A DNA stretch of 64,000 nucleotides from Geodermatophilus obscurus DSM 43160 (GCF_000025345.1 NC_013757.1:2914001-2978000), one strand, 5' to 3'; positions 33,909-42,727 are shown, counted from the stretch's first letter. Program-made: numbers and translations. Notes: generated by a model not told the origin, from the letters alone.

Positions 33909-36653
33909 TCATCCGCAACCCGTCGCGCCGAGTCTCCCGGAGGCTGCGGACGCCATGGAGCGGGCGACGTACGGCAGGACGCCACCGTGGCGGAGGTACG
34001 ACGCCTCCCGAGCCGTGTCCACGCGGACCACGGCCGGGAAGCTGATCGTGGCCCCCATGTCCGACCGCGCGTGGACGACGACGCGCCGGGGCCGGTCGTG
34101 CTGCGTCAGGTGTGCCAGTCCGCGGACGTCGTAGGTCTCCCGGCCGGACAGGCCGAGGCTCGCCACGCCGTCCCCCTCCAGGAACTGCAGCGGGAGGACA
34201 CCCATCCCGATCAGGTTGGCGCGGTGGATCCGCTCGAAGCTCTCGGCGAGGACCGCCCGGACGCCGAGCAGCGCCGTCCCCTTCGCCGCCCAGTCGCGGG
34301 ACGAGCCGGTGCCGTACTCCTCGCCCGCGAGGACCAGCAGCGGTGTACCGGCGGCGCGGTAGTGCTCCGCCGCCGCGAACACCGTCTTCTCGCGGCCGTC
34401 GAGGTGGTCGAGGGTCCAGCCGCCCCGCCGGTGCGGCACGAGTGCGTTGCGCAGCCGCTGGTTGCCGAACGCGCCGCGCAGCATCACCTCGTGGTTGCCC
34501 CGCCGGGAGGCGTAGGTGTTGAGGTCGGTCTCACCCCGCTCCCGCAGGAACTCCCCGGCCGGACTGTCCGCGGGGATGCGCCCGGCGGGGCAGATGTGGT
34601 CCGTCGTGATGGAGTCCCCGAGCACGGCCAGGGCGCGGGCGCCGGTGATGTCCCCGACCGGCTCCGGAGTCGCTGGGAGGTCGTCGAGGAACGGTGGGCG
34701 GCGGACGTAGGTCGAGTCCGGGTCCCAGTCGAAGGTGGCCCCTCCCCCGGCCGGCAACTCCGCCCAGCGCTCCTCGCCGGTGAAGACGTCGGCGTAGCGC
34801 GCGGCGAACATGGCGGGGTCGAGGTTCCCCCGGACGACCTCCTCGATCTCGGCGTCCGGAGGCCACAGATCATCCAGGTACACCGGCCGTCCGGTCCGGT
34901 CGACGCCGAGCGGCTCGTGCAGCAGGTCGACGTCCATCGAGCCCGCCAGGGCGTAGGCGACGACCAGAGGGGGTGAGGCCAGGTAGTTGAGCGAGACGTC
35001 GTTGTTGATGCGCCCGTCGAAGTTGCGGTTGCCGGAGAGCACCGCGGCGACCAGCAGGTCGCGCTCGGCGACCGCCTCGCTCACCTCCGGGGTCAGCGGG
35101 CCGGAGTTCCCGATGCAGGTCGTGCAGCCGTAGCCGACGGTGTGGAAGCCGAGCTGCTCGAGCGGGCGGTCCAGCCCGGCACGCTGCAGGTAGTCGGTGA
35201 CGACCTTGGAGCCGGGGGCCAGGCTCGTCTTCACCCAGGGCCTGGTCGCCAGCCCGGCGGCCACGGCGTTCCGCGCGAGCAAACCGGCGGCGACCATCAC
35301 CGAGGGGTTGGACGTGTTCGTGCACGACGTGATGGCGGCGATGGCGACGGCTCCGTGGTCGAGCCCGGGCTCCTGCGCCCGCAGCTCGGCGACCGCGGCG
35401 AGGGCCGGCGGGTCACTGGCCGGGAAGGACTCGCGACCGTCCTCGTCCACGGCGTCGCCGGCGGCCTCCGGCGACCGGTCGGCGAGCAGCTCGGCCAGCG
35501 TGCTCCGGAACCGGCTGCGCGCGCTGGCCAGCGGGATCCTGTCCTGCGGACGACGCGGCCCGGCCAGCGACGGCTCGACGGTCGAGAGGTCCAGCCGGAG
35601 CAGGTCGTCGAAGCGCAGCCGCGCCGCCGGGTCGTGCCAGAGTCCCTGCTCCTTGGCGTAGCGCTCGACCGCCGCGACGTGGTCGGCGTCCCGGCCGGTG
35701 AACCGCAGGTAGTCGACCGTCACCCGGTCGATGGGGAAGATCGCGCAGGTCGAGCCGAACTCCGGGCTCATGTTGGCGAGGGTCGCACGGTCGGCGAGCG
35801 GGACGGCGCCGACCGACGGCCCGGTGAACTCCACGAAGCTGCCGACGACGCCGTGGGCCCGCAGCAGCTCGGCGATGGTCAGGACCAGGTCGGTCGCGGT
35901 CACGCCGGGACGGCGCTCCCCGATCAGCTCCAGACCGACGACCGGGGGGATGAGGGTGGCCACCGGCAGGCCGAGCATCGCCGCCTCCGCCTCGATGCCG
36001 CCGACACCCCACCCCAGCACCCCGAGACCGTTGATCATCGTGGTGTGGGAGTCGGTGCCGACGAGCGTGTCCGGGAAGGCGTGCCCGTCGCGCAGGACCA
36101 CGACGTCGGCGAGGTGCTCGAGGTTGATCTGGTGCATGATCCCGGTCCCCGGGGGGACGACGGCCAGCCGGTGGAACTGCTGCTGACCCCACTTGAGGAA
36201 GCGGTAGCGCTCCCCGTGACGCGCGTACTCCCGTGCCACGTTGAGCGCCATCGCGTCCGGGCGGCCGAAGACGTCGGTGACGACCGAGTGGTCGACCGTG
36301 AGCTCCGCCGGGATCACCGGGTCCACCACCGCGGGATCCCCGCCCAGGTCGCGCACCGCCTCGCGCATCGCCGCCAGGTCCGCCAGGACGGGGACGCCGT
36401 TCGTGTCGTGGAGGAAGACCCGGGCCGGGGAGAACGACACCTCGTCCCCCGTGCCGGCCCCGCTCGCGAGGCGCTGGATGGCCGCGGCGGTTCCCGTTCC
36501 CCCGTCCTCGTGCCGGAGCAGGTTCTCCAGCACGATCTTCAGGGAGAAGGGCAGGTGCTCCGCGCCGGGGACGGCGTGCAGCGCCCACGTCTCGAACTCA
36601 CCACAGCCCAGATCGAGGGTCCGTCGGGCATCGAAGCTGTCGAACGGTGCCAT
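33909..36653 (-). CDS. acnA: Aconitate hydratase
   Basis: This enzyme interconverts citrate and isocitrate in the TCA cycle. It has 914 residues, the AcnA/IRP length. The iron-sulphur ligands lie in SCTNTSNPS and CTTCIGNSG. VGTDSHTTMINGLGVLGWGVG and the swivel-domain EEYGTGSSRDWAAKG are intact. ATG 36653 follows GGAGG. It is divergent from a GntR regulator with a short palindrome between the two starts. Confidence 0.96.
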   Translation of the reverse strand: MAPFDSFDARRTLDLGCGEFETWALHAVPGAEHLPFSLKIVLENLLRHEDGGTGTAAAIQRLASGAGTGDEVSFSPARVFLHDTNGVPVLADLAAMREAVRDLGGDPAVVDPVIPAELTVDHSVVTDVFGRPDAMALNVAREYARHGERYRFLKWGQQQFHRLAVVPPGTGIMHQINLEHLADVVVLRDGHAFPDTLVGTDSHTTMINGLGVLGWGVGGIEAEAAMLGLPVATLIPPVVGLELIGERRPGVTATDLVLTIAELLRAHGVVGSFVEFTGPSVGAVPLADRATLANMSPEFGSTCAIFPIDRVTVDYLRFTGRDADHVAAVERYAKEQGLWHDPAARLRFDDLLRLDLSTVEPSLAGPRRPQDRIPLASARSRFRSTLAELLADRSPEAAGDAVDEDGRESFPASDPPALAAVAELRAQEPGLDHGAVAIAAITSCTNTSNPSVMVAAGLLARNAVAAGLATRPWVKTSLAPGSKVVTDYLQRAGLDRPLEQLGFHTVGYGCTTCIGNSGPLTPEVSEAVAERDLLVAAVLSGNRNFDGRINNDVSLNYLASPPLVVAYALAGSMDVDLLHEPLGVDRTGRPVYLDDLWPPDAEIEEVVRGNLDPAMFAARYADVFTGEERWAELPAGGGATFDWDPDSTYVRRPPFLDDLPATPEPVGDITGARALAVLGDSITTDHICPAGRIPADSPAGEFLRERGETDLNTYASRRGNHEVMLRGAFGNQRLRNALVPHRRGGWTLDHLDGREKTVFAAAEHYRAAGTPLLVLAGEEYGTGSSRDWAAKGTALLGVRAVLAESFERIHRANLIGMGVLPLQFLEGDGVASLGLSGRETYDVRGLAHLTQHDRPRRVVVHARSDMGATISFPAVVRVDTAREASYLRHGGVLPYVARSMASAASGRLGATGCG

Positions 36654-36681
36654 GCCCACCTCCTTCGCAGTCCCCCCTTAT

Positions 36682-36693
36682 AGGCTACAGCCT
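36682..36693. promoter_or_regulatory. Palindrome AGGCTACAGCCT in the acnA/GntR divergent promoter
   Basis: AGGCT-AC-AGCCT is followed by TGTGCA and lies 29 bases from the acnA start and 48 from the GntR start. TATAGG next to it could be a -10. FadR-type regulators bind palindromes of this size. The link is positional. Confidence 0.45.
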
Positions 36694-36740
36694 GTGCACC
36701 CACGGTATCCTGGTCGCGGCACCTGGAGAGAGGAAGCCGG

Positions 36741-37415
36741 ATGGCCACGCCGACGGCGCGACCCGCGCTGACCAAGGCGGACTACGCCTACAGCGAGGTC
36801 CGGGAACGGATCATGTCCGGCGCCCTGCCGCCCGGTGCGGTCGTGAGCCAGGAGGCCCTGGCGGCCCAGCTCGCCGTCAGCACCACGCCGCTGCGCGAGG
36901 CCATGCGCCGGCTCTCCTCGGAGGGACTGGTGGTCCTCGACGCCCACCGGGACGCGCGCGTCGCACCGCTGTCAGCGGCCGAGGCGCGCAGCCTGTTCGA
37001 GATCCGCCGGCAACTCGACCCGCTCGCCGTCCGGCTGGCCGCGGAGCGGCGCGACGACGACGACCAGCAGCGGATCCGTGAGTCCGCCGCGACGCTGGAG
37101 CCCCTGGACCCTGGCAGCGGCCTCGCCGCTCTCCAGGCGCACCGGGCGTTCCACACCGCCCTGTACCGGGCCAGCCACAACGACCTCCTGATCGGCCTGC
37201 TCGACGGTTTGTGGGACAAGGCCGACCGCTACCGCCGGGCGGCCCTGGAGGCGCGCGAGGACTCCCCCGACGACCGCGCCAGGGTGCGGGCCGAGCACCA
37301 GGCGGTGATGACCGCCGTGCTCGACGGCGACCCCGACGCCGCGGAGGAGCACATGCGCCGCCACGTGGTCAACAGTCTCGGGCGTCGGGCGATCGACGTC
37401 CTCACCGACGACTGA
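36741..37415 (+). CDS. GntR-family regulator, FCD subgroup
   Basis: This 224-residue regulator has an N-terminal winged helix (about 15-75: YSEVRERIMSGALPPGAVVS, LAVSTTPLREAMRRLSSEGL) and an all-helical FCD ligand domain (about 85-215). The metal-binding His/Asp pattern is visible in HRAFHTALYRASHN and EHQAVMTAV. It likely senses an organic acid. Divergence from acnA suggests it controls aconitase, itself or both. Confidence 0.9.
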   Translation: MATPTARPALTKADYAYSEVRERIMSGALPPGAVVSQEALAAQLAVSTTPLREAMRRLSSEGLVVLDAHRDARVAPLSAAEARSLFEIRRQLDPLAVRLAAERRDDDDQQRIRESAATLEPLDPGSGLAALQAHRAFHTALYRASHNDLLIGLLDGLWDKADRYRRAALEAREDSPDDRARVRAEHQAVMTAVLDGDPDAAEEHMRRHVVNSLGRRAIDVLTDD

Positions 37416-37470
37416 CGGGAACTGCCCGGACCGGGCGCCGCCGTGCCGCCCCGGGCTGAGCGGCCGGTGC

Positions 37471-37920
37471 TCAGTCGCCGTGCGGCGCGGCTCGGTAGGC
37501 GCCGGCGGTGCCGCGACGGCCCGCCGGGCGGTGTGCGCGGGCCCGCTCGAGCTTCTCCTGGCGACGCGCGAAGACGACCGTCCCGACCAGGAAGAGCCCG
37601 GACAGGATGAGGACGACGGCGGTGAACGCGTTCACGAACGGCAGGTCCACGCCGGCCAGGGCGAGCACGCCGAGCACGACCAGCACCAGCGCGGCCAGCA
37701 CCGCCCCGGCGGCTCGCCACGGACTCTTCGCGACCTCCTCGACGCCCTGCTGCGCCTTGTCCTTGGCGTAGTCCAGCGGCTTCTTCGCCCAGGAGAACCG
37801 CGTGGCCAGCAACGCCAGGCCGGCGGCGACCAGCACGAAGCCGGGCCCGGGCAGCACGAGCAACGCGACGCCGGCGAGGGTCAGCAGGCCACCGAGGACG
37901 GCGACGACAGCGGTCTTCAC
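37471..37920 (-). CDS. PGPGW/TIGR02611-type membrane protein
   Basis: This 149-residue protein has two pairs of membrane helices (about 5-40 and 68-112). The conserved VLPGPGFVLVAAGLALLA in the first pair identifies the actinobacterial PGPGW/TIGR02611 group. A short amphipathic segment with SWAKKPLDYAKD separates the pairs, and the tail is strongly basic. The function is unknown. Confidence 0.78.
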   Translation of the reverse strand: MKTAVVAVLGGLLTLAGVALLVLPGPGFVLVAAGLALLATRFSWAKKPLDYAKDKAQQGVEEVAKSPWRAAGAVLAALVLVVLGVLALAGVDLPFVNAFTAVVLILSGLFLVGTVVFARRQEKLERARAHRPAGRRGTAGAYRAAPHGD

Positions 37921-38153
37921 CGTTGAGTGGTGCCCAACTCACCGGGTGGTCATGCCGCACCGGCCGGGCACGTGTCCGACCCCACCTGTCACGTCGGTGG
38001 CAGGACTCGAGCCGGAGGACCGGTCGGGCTGCGCCGACGGCCCAGGCCGCGGCGGCGTGGGCCGGCGACGGCGAGGCCAGGGTCGGGGTCGGAGCACGTC
38101 GTCCGCCACAGGCCGACAGCACGCCCTCGGGAGCGGCACGTCGTCGCAGGGCC

Positions 38154-38837
38154 TCACCGCGTGCAGTAGCCCCGCGCGGCCAGCCCGTCCAGGATCATGG
38201 GCAGGGCAGCGGGGGTGTTCTGCCCCGTGGCGTCGTGCAGGAGCACGATGCTCCCCGGTCGCACACCCTGCAGCACCCGGTCCCGGATGGTCGTCGCCGG
38301 TGGATCCGCCCAGTCGCGGGGGTCGACCGTCCACAGCACCATCGTGTCCAGGCCGACGTCCCGGGCGGCCGCCTGGACGAGGTCGTTCGTGGCCCCGTAC
38401 GGCGGGCGCCACTCGCTGGGAGCGTTCCCCGTGGCCAGCTCGATGGCCTGGTTGGTGCGCCGCAGCTGGGATGCCACCTGGGTCCGGTCCAGCGTGATGA
38501 GCTCCGGGTGGCTCCACGAGTGGTTCCCGATCCGGTGCCCCTCCTGGCTGGCGCGACGCACGAGGTCGGGTCGGGCAGTCGTCATCTCGCCGGTGACGAA
38601 GAACGTCGCCTCCGCGCCCCGGTCCGCCAGCGTGTCCAGGATGCGGGGTGTGGCGGTCGGGTGGGGCCCGTCGTCGAAGGTGAGCCGGACGTGGCCGGCT
38701 GCACACGGCTGCGGTGCCGATGCCGCCCGGGCCGGCGGAGCGAGCAGCACCAGCAGGAGTGCGCCGATGACCGACGCGATCCAGCGCTCCGGACCCGGGC
38801 TGACGACCGGGCAGGTCGATGCGCGACCCCGACGCAT
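38154..38837 (-). CDS. Secreted polysaccharide deacetylase (NodB fold)
   Basis: This 227-residue enzyme has an N-terminal signal peptide (ending PPARAASA near 39) and a full NodB catalytic set: TFDDGPHP (Asp base and metal Asp), HSWSHPEL (metal His pair), RPPYGA, WTVDPRDW and the C-terminal LLHD. It should remove N-acetyl groups from peptidoglycan or another polysaccharide at the cell surface. It is downstream of the secreted SLT-domain gene on the same strand. Both probably act on the wall. Confidence 0.9.
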   Translation of the reverse strand: MRRGRASTCPVVSPGPERWIASVIGALLLVLLAPPARAASAPQPCAAGHVRLTFDDGPHPTATPRILDTLADRGAEATFFVTGEMTTARPDLVRRASQEGHRIGNHSWSHPELITLDRTQVASQLRRTNQAIELATGNAPSEWRPPYGATNDLVQAAARDVGLDTMVLWTVDPRDWADPPATTIRDRVLQGVRPGSIVLLHDATGQNTPAALPMILDGLAARGYCTR

Positions 38838-39037
38838 CCTGCGTGCTGACGGACCTGCGCCGGCTCGGGCGGAGTCCTGCGACCGGGCACCGGGAGACGT
38901 TGCGGGGGTGCGGCTCGGCTCACCGCGCGGGCAGGGTCGTCCAGGCGAGACCGCCGTGGTGGGGCTCACCGATCCCGCCGGCGTGCTCCCGCAACGCATC
39001 CCGGGTGTGGGCACAGGAACTCGCTTCCTCTGGGGAC

Positions 39038-39538
39038 CTAGGCCCGGCTGAGTCGGCTGACCGCAGCCCGGGCCTCGGCCAGGTACTTCTTGTACGAGCC
39101 GTTGGTGTAGGCCACCCACGGCTTGAAGTTGCTGCCCTTGGCCGAGATCCGGTGGGCGGCGTTGGCGTTGCACTGGGCGTCGTAGGCACAGCTCTTGGAG
39201 ACCGAGGGGTGCCAGCAGTTGTTGATCTGCCAGAGACCGCGGTCCACCGAGCCGTTCGGACAGCCCTTCGTTGGGCCGTTCGCGTTGTGTGCGTCCGGAC
39301 GACAGGACGACTCCCCCATGCCCACCGCGACCGCGGTGACGAGCCTGTCCCCGCTGAAGCCGGCGCGGGAAGCGACCGTCGCGCACAGGTCTGCCGCTGC
39401 ACTGGTCGAGGCGTCAGAGGCGGCCCTCGCCGGGGCCGGTACCGCGAGGGCGACGAGGGCGACGAGGGCGACGATGCCCAGGCGGATGGGTGGCACCGCC
39501 CGGACGGGACGGCGCATGCCGAGGACGTGCTGGTGCAT
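39038..39538 (-). CDS. Secreted lytic-transglycosylase/lysozyme-like (SLT) protein
   Basis: This 166-residue exported protein has a signal peptide ending PAPARA near 39. The single compact domain has VAVGMGESSCRPDAHN (catalytic Glu context), SVDRGLWQINNCWHP and a C-terminal FKPWVAYTNGSYKKYL, typical of SLT/lysozyme-like proteins. It should cleave peptidoglycan, perhaps during growth or resuscitation. ATG 39538 follows GGAGGAT. The 5' leader carries a ydaO-type riboswitch and a Crp-like site, the control pattern known for actinobacterial resuscitation-promoting genes. Confidence 0.88.
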   Translation of the reverse strand: MHQHVLGMRRPVRAVPPIRLGIVALVALVALAVPAPARAASDASTSAAADLCATVASRAGFSGDRLVTAVAVGMGESSCRPDAHNANGPTKGCPNGSVDRGLWQINNCWHPSVSKSCAYDAQCNANAAHRISAKGSNFKPWVAYTNGSYKKYLAEARAAVSRLSRA

Positions 39539-39548
39539 GAGATCCTCC

Positions 39549-39680
39549 GAGCGCGCCTGCGGGATGAGCTGTCGGGTTCGGGCGGGAGGACTGCCCGGCC
39601 GTGGCGGTCACGGCTTCACCCCGAGGGCCACTGACGCGGCCCGGAGGTCTGCGATCTCCCGTTCCTGCCTCAGGGAAGTC
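39549..39680 (-). promoter_or_regulatory. ydaO/yuaA c-di-AMP riboswitch
   Basis: On the minus strand the leader contains CTCGGGGTGAAGCCG, then CCCGAACCCGACAGCT and CCCGCAGGCG, ending next to the ribosome site. These are the hallmark conserved blocks of the ydaO-yuaA aptamer (GGGGTGAATC, CCGAGCCCGTCAGCTAACC, CGCAGGCG), in the right order. The 5' block GGAACGGGAGATC also fits. The class binds cyclic di-AMP and commonly sits before cell-wall hydrolase genes in actinobacteria. Exact 5' end is approximate. Confidence 0.88.
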
Positions 39681-39747
39681 GAGGTCGGTCGGGCCAGCGG
39701 CAGGATTCGGCGTGCTGCCAGACCGTCCCGCGGATGCGAGCGACCTG

Positions 39748-39772
39748 AACGTAGGTTGTGACGTGCGTCACA
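39748..39772 (-). promoter_or_regulatory. Crp-type site TGTGA-N6-TCACA with adjacent -10
   Basis: TGTGACGTGCGTCACA (39757-39772) is a perfect 7-2-7 palindrome matching the Crp/GlxR consensus. TACGTT on the minus strand (39753-39748) could be the -10 of the SLT gene, giving a leader of about 200 bases that spans the riboswitch. In that geometry bound Crp would overlap the -35 and may repress. A different promoter would change this. Confidence 0.7.
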
Positions 39773-40290
39773 GCAAACGCTGCGGGGGTCGACGCGCGGT
39801 GGCCGCAGCGCCGTCACTCGTCCGGGTCGGGCGCGCACGGTGCGGAACTGCATCCCGGTCCTGCCGGTCGCGGCGCTCGTCCACCGGTCGGTGGACGGCG
39901 ACCGGTTCGTCTCGACGACTCCGGCCACTGGGTCCTCTCGCGGGCGCCGGCTCGCGCCCTCGAGGGATCGCGGGCGGCACGCGGACCTGGCCGTGGCGGC
40001 CGCGCAGGCAGCGGGCTGCTCCGGGCCCACTCCTGTGGCAGGAGCGCGTTCGACGCTGGACGGAGGCCTCGTCCACGCACTGTGGGTCGTCGGCGACGAG
40101 CAGTTGCCCGCCACCGACCCGCAGGACATCGTGGACCGCCACGGACGCCGGCTGCAGCAGCTCATCGACCCCGCGGTGCAGGGGCGTCCGCCGTCGCGAC
40201 CTGGACCGTCCCGGTCGGTGACTGGTTCGAGCCGCGACGGCGCTCGACCCCTGCGGTCGACGGGGTGCTCCACGACGAGGAAGGAGCGGC
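39773..40290 (+). pseudogene. Possible degenerate or unrecognised gene
   Basis: This stretch before the TIGR03084 gene shows GC-rich third positions in one plus frame. That frame reads IPVLPVAALVHRSVDGDRFV near 39850 and HALWVVGDEQLPATDPQDIV near 40090. A second frame looks protein-like in between (DDSGHWVLSRAPARALEG) and at the end (TWTVPVGDWFEP). No single frame spans it. It may be a frameshifted remnant. I recognise no family and the evidence is weak. Confidence 0.3.
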
Positions 40291-41145
40291 ATGACCGTCC
40301 CTGGGACCGACCGGCCGGACGCACGAGCCGCCGCGGCCGGTCATCGGCACCGGCAGGTCACCGAGGACCTCCGCGAGGAGACCGGCTCGCTGCAGCAGGT
40401 GCTCGAGGGCATCGGCCCGCGGGAGTGGTCCACACCCACGCCTGCGGCCGGGTGGACCGTCCAGGACCAGGTCAACCACCTGGCGTACTTCGACGAGGCG
40501 ACGGTGCTCGCGGTCACCGACCCGGAGCGCTTCCGGCGCGAGGCCGCCGAGCTGAGCGCGCCCGGGGATGACTTCCCCGACCGCCTGGTCCACAGCCAGC
40601 GGGACCTCGCGCCCGAGCAGACCGCCGCCTGGTTCGCCCGGGCACGCACGGCCCTCCTCGACCTCGCCGCCGATGCGTCCCCCGGCCTGCGCCTCCCCTG
40701 GTACGGGCCGGACATGGGCATCACCTCCGCCGTCACCGCACGGCTCATGGAGACGTGGGCCCACGGGCAGGACGTCGCCGACGCGCTGGGCGTCTCCCGG
40801 GCCCCCACCGACCGGCTGCGGCACATCGCCCACCTCGGCGTCGCCACCCGGGCGTTCAGCTTCCGGCTGCGCGGGCTGCCGGCGCCCGAGGACGACGTCG
40901 CCGTCGAGCTGATCGCGCCCAGCGGGGACGTGTGGCGGTGGGGCGACCCGGCCGCCGGGCAGCGCGTGACCGGCACCGCCCTGGACTTCTGCCTGGTCGT
41001 CACCCAGCGCCGGCACCCGTCCGACACGACGTTGTCGGTCACCGGGGACGTCGCCGCCCGGTGGATGACGCTGGCCCAGGCGTTCGCCGGGGTGCCCGGC
41101 CCCGGCCGGGAGCCCCTCACCTCCAGTCAGGAGGACCCCGGATGA
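40291..41145 (+). CDS. TIGR03084 family protein (mycothiol-dependent DinB/maleylpyruvate isomerase superfamily)
   Basis: This 284-residue protein begins with the DinB-like helical bundle of the mycothiol-dependent maleylpyruvate isomerase superfamily (about 20-190). It has PAAGWTVQDQVNHLAYFDE and TARLMETWAHGQDVADALG, which hold His metal ligands. A TIGR03084-type C-terminal domain follows. The exact reaction is unknown. ATG 40291 follows GAAGGAG. It lies upstream of an amidohydrolase gene with a 181-base gap, and both may serve one catabolic function. Confidence 0.85.
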   Translation: MTVPGTDRPDARAAAAGHRHRQVTEDLREETGSLQQVLEGIGPREWSTPTPAAGWTVQDQVNHLAYFDEATVLAVTDPERFRREAAELSAPGDDFPDRLVHSQRDLAPEQTAAWFARARTALLDLAADASPGLRLPWYGPDMGITSAVTARLMETWAHGQDVADALGVSRAPTDRLRHIAHLGVATRAFSFRLRGLPAPEDDVAVELIAPSGDVWRWGDPAAGQRVTGTALDFCLVVTQRRHPSDTTLSVTGDVAARWMTLAQAFAGVPGPGREPLTSSQEDPG

Positions 41146-41326
41146 CCAGCGGATCGCCCGCCGCAGTGGGCGACGACCTGCCCTGGCAGCCTGGACCTTC
41201 CAGGCTCCGCTGGTCCGCCCACCTGGCCCGGTGGTCCGTCGTCGTCGGCCGCGTCCGCCGCAGCCTGGCCTGGGTCGATCCCCTGCCCAGCGGACCGTGG
41301 GCCCGTAGCCGCGAGGAGGCGCCGAA

Positions 41327-42202
41327 GTGGACCTGGATCTGCAAGCCCTGGTCGCCATCGACGTGCACGTGCACGTCGAGCAGGACCTGCACGGGCACCT
41401 GTCGATGGACGACGAACTGCTCGCCGCCGCCGCTGAGTACTTCAAGGGCGAGCCCTACCACCCGACCGTGCCGCAGATCGCCGAGGACTACCGGTCGAGG
41501 AACATGGCCGCCGTGGTCTTCACCGTCGACAGCGAGCTGACCACCGGGCACCCGACGCTGTCCAACGAGGAGATCGCCGAGTCGGCCGCGCAGCACCCCG
41601 ACGTGCTCGTCCCCTTCGGCTCGATCGACCCCGCCCGTGGCACGGCCGGCATCCGCGCCGCTCGTCGGCTGGTCGAGCAGCACGGGATCCGCGGCTTCAA
41701 GTTCCACCCGTCCATCCAGGCCTTCGAGCCCGACGACCGCCGCCACTACCCGCTGTGGGCGGAACTGGAGTCCCTCGGCGTCCCGGCGTTGTTCCACACC
41801 GGACAGACGGGGATCGGGTCAGGACTGCCCGGGGGGCGCGGCATCAAGCTGCGCTACTCCGACCCGATGCTGCTCGACGACGTCGCCGCCGACTTCCCGG
41901 GTCTGACGATCATCATGGCCCACCCGTCCGTGCCGTGGCAGGACGCCGCGATCGCGGTGGCCCAGCACAAGGCCAACGTCTACATCGACCTGTCGGGCTG
42001 GTCGCCCAAGTACTTCCCGCCGCAGTTGGTCCGCGCTGCCAACACCTTCTTGAGGGAGAAGGTGCTGTTCGGCTCGGACTACCCGCTGATCCGCCCCGAG
42101 CGGTGGGTCAGGGACTTCGAGCAGCTGGAAATCCGCGACGAGGTCAAGCCGCTGATCATGAAGGAGAACGCCATCCGCGCGCTGGGCCTCCGCCGCACGT
42201 GA
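41327..42202 (+). CDS. Amidohydrolase family 2 protein (decarboxylase/hydratase-like)
   Basis: This 291-residue TIM-barrel metal enzyme has the HxH motif DVHVHVEQD near residue 13. A central His is in FKFHPS and another in LFHTGQTG. IMAHPSVPWQDAA and the catalytic Asp in FGSDYPLI follow. The pattern is that of the ACMSD/4-oxalomesaconate hydratase group, which acts on aromatic ring-cleavage products. The substrate is not known. GTG 41327 follows GAGGAGG at 7 bases. Confidence 0.87.
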   Translation: MDLDLQALVAIDVHVHVEQDLHGHLSMDDELLAAAAEYFKGEPYHPTVPQIAEDYRSRNMAAVVFTVDSELTTGHPTLSNEEIAESAAQHPDVLVPFGSIDPARGTAGIRAARRLVEQHGIRGFKFHPSIQAFEPDDRRHYPLWAELESLGVPALFHTGQTGIGSGLPGGRGIKLRYSDPMLLDDVAADFPGLTIIMAHPSVPWQDAAIAVAQHKANVYIDLSGWSPKYFPPQLVRAANTFLREKVLFGSDYPLIRPERWVRDFEQLEIRDEVKPLIMKENAIRALGLRRT

Positions 42203-42278
42203 CGGCAGTACAGAGGATCGCCGGCTGCGGCACCCCGACAAGGTGACCTGATGGGTGTCACGACCCCAGGCAGCGATC

Positions 42279-42309
42279 AGGGGCCGTTCCGGACGTGGGA
42301 ACGCCCCCT
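42279..42309. terminator. Hairpin after the amidohydrolase
   Basis: AGGGGCCGTTCC (42279-42290) pairs with GGAACGCCCCCT (42298-42309) with one mismatch. It can terminate the amidohydrolase transcript, and on the minus strand it lies directly after the tRNA-like 3' end. Confidence 0.6.
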
Positions 42310-42318
42310 GGCTGCTCT

Positions 42319-42350
42319 GTCGGGCCGACGGGATCTGGACCTGCGATCGC
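42319..42350 (-). other. tRNA 3'-end-like sequence (T-arm and acceptor remnant)
   Basis: On the minus strand CGATCGCAGGTCCAGATC followed by CCGTCGGCCCGAC resembles the 3' end of an actinobacterial tRNA (typically GTCGCAGGTTCAAATCCTGTC then GGGCCGAC), with about five differences. A terminator-like hairpin follows, as after real tRNA genes. The 5' half does not fold as a tRNA. It may be an old integration scar or decayed tRNA. Confidence 0.45.
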
Positions 42351-42522
42351 TCTCCAGAACTGCAGCGCCGAGAACTCTGCCCGGTGCCCCCGTGCCGACG
42401 AGGCCCGGACGACACCCATCCTCCTGAGGTCGGACCTCGCGTCACCTCCAGCGCAGGCCCGCCGGTGAAGACGGTGCCGAAGGTGGCACGTGAGGGACGA
42501 TGGCCGACCCGCGCACCGGTGG

Positions 42523-42727
42523 TCAGATGGCCTCGACCCGTGGGTACTCCGGCCGCGCATCGCGGCGTGCACCTGCCGGACCGGGGTCGTGCAGCTCGAC
42601 CCGGGCCAGGCCCTCGGCCGCCGCCTCGGCCACGGCGATGCCGACCGCGGCGGACAGCTGCCGCAGGCCGTCCACCGGCGGGAGCAGCGCGGACCCGGTG
42701 GTACCCGCGCCGGAGAGCCCGGCGACC
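42523..42727 (-). pseudogene. C-terminal remnant of malic enzyme
   Basis: The frame ending at 42523 reads LLPPVDGLRQLSAAVGIAVA and ends PEYPRVEAI, like the tail of large NAD-malic enzymes (LYPPL..LR.VS.AVAVAV...PEYP). In a second frame the interior reads HDPVRQVHAAMR, so an extra C and a later small deletion have shifted the frame and restored it. Only about 55-65 codons remain. The 5' side stops at a hairpin next to the permease fragment. Confidence 0.6.

Noticed and set aside
39840-40571. 243-codon plus frame before the TIGR03084 gene
   Set aside because: It overlaps that gene by 280 bases in another frame; only its first part looks protein-like, so it is listed as a possible remnant instead.
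41142-41540. Frame between the TIGR03084 and amidohydrolase genes
   Set aside because: It begins at an ATG overlapping the previous stop region but runs into the amidohydrolase in the wrong frame.
42319-42395. Functional tRNA gene
   Set aside because: Only the 3' end resembles a tRNA; T-stem pairing is imperfect and no anticodon arm folds.
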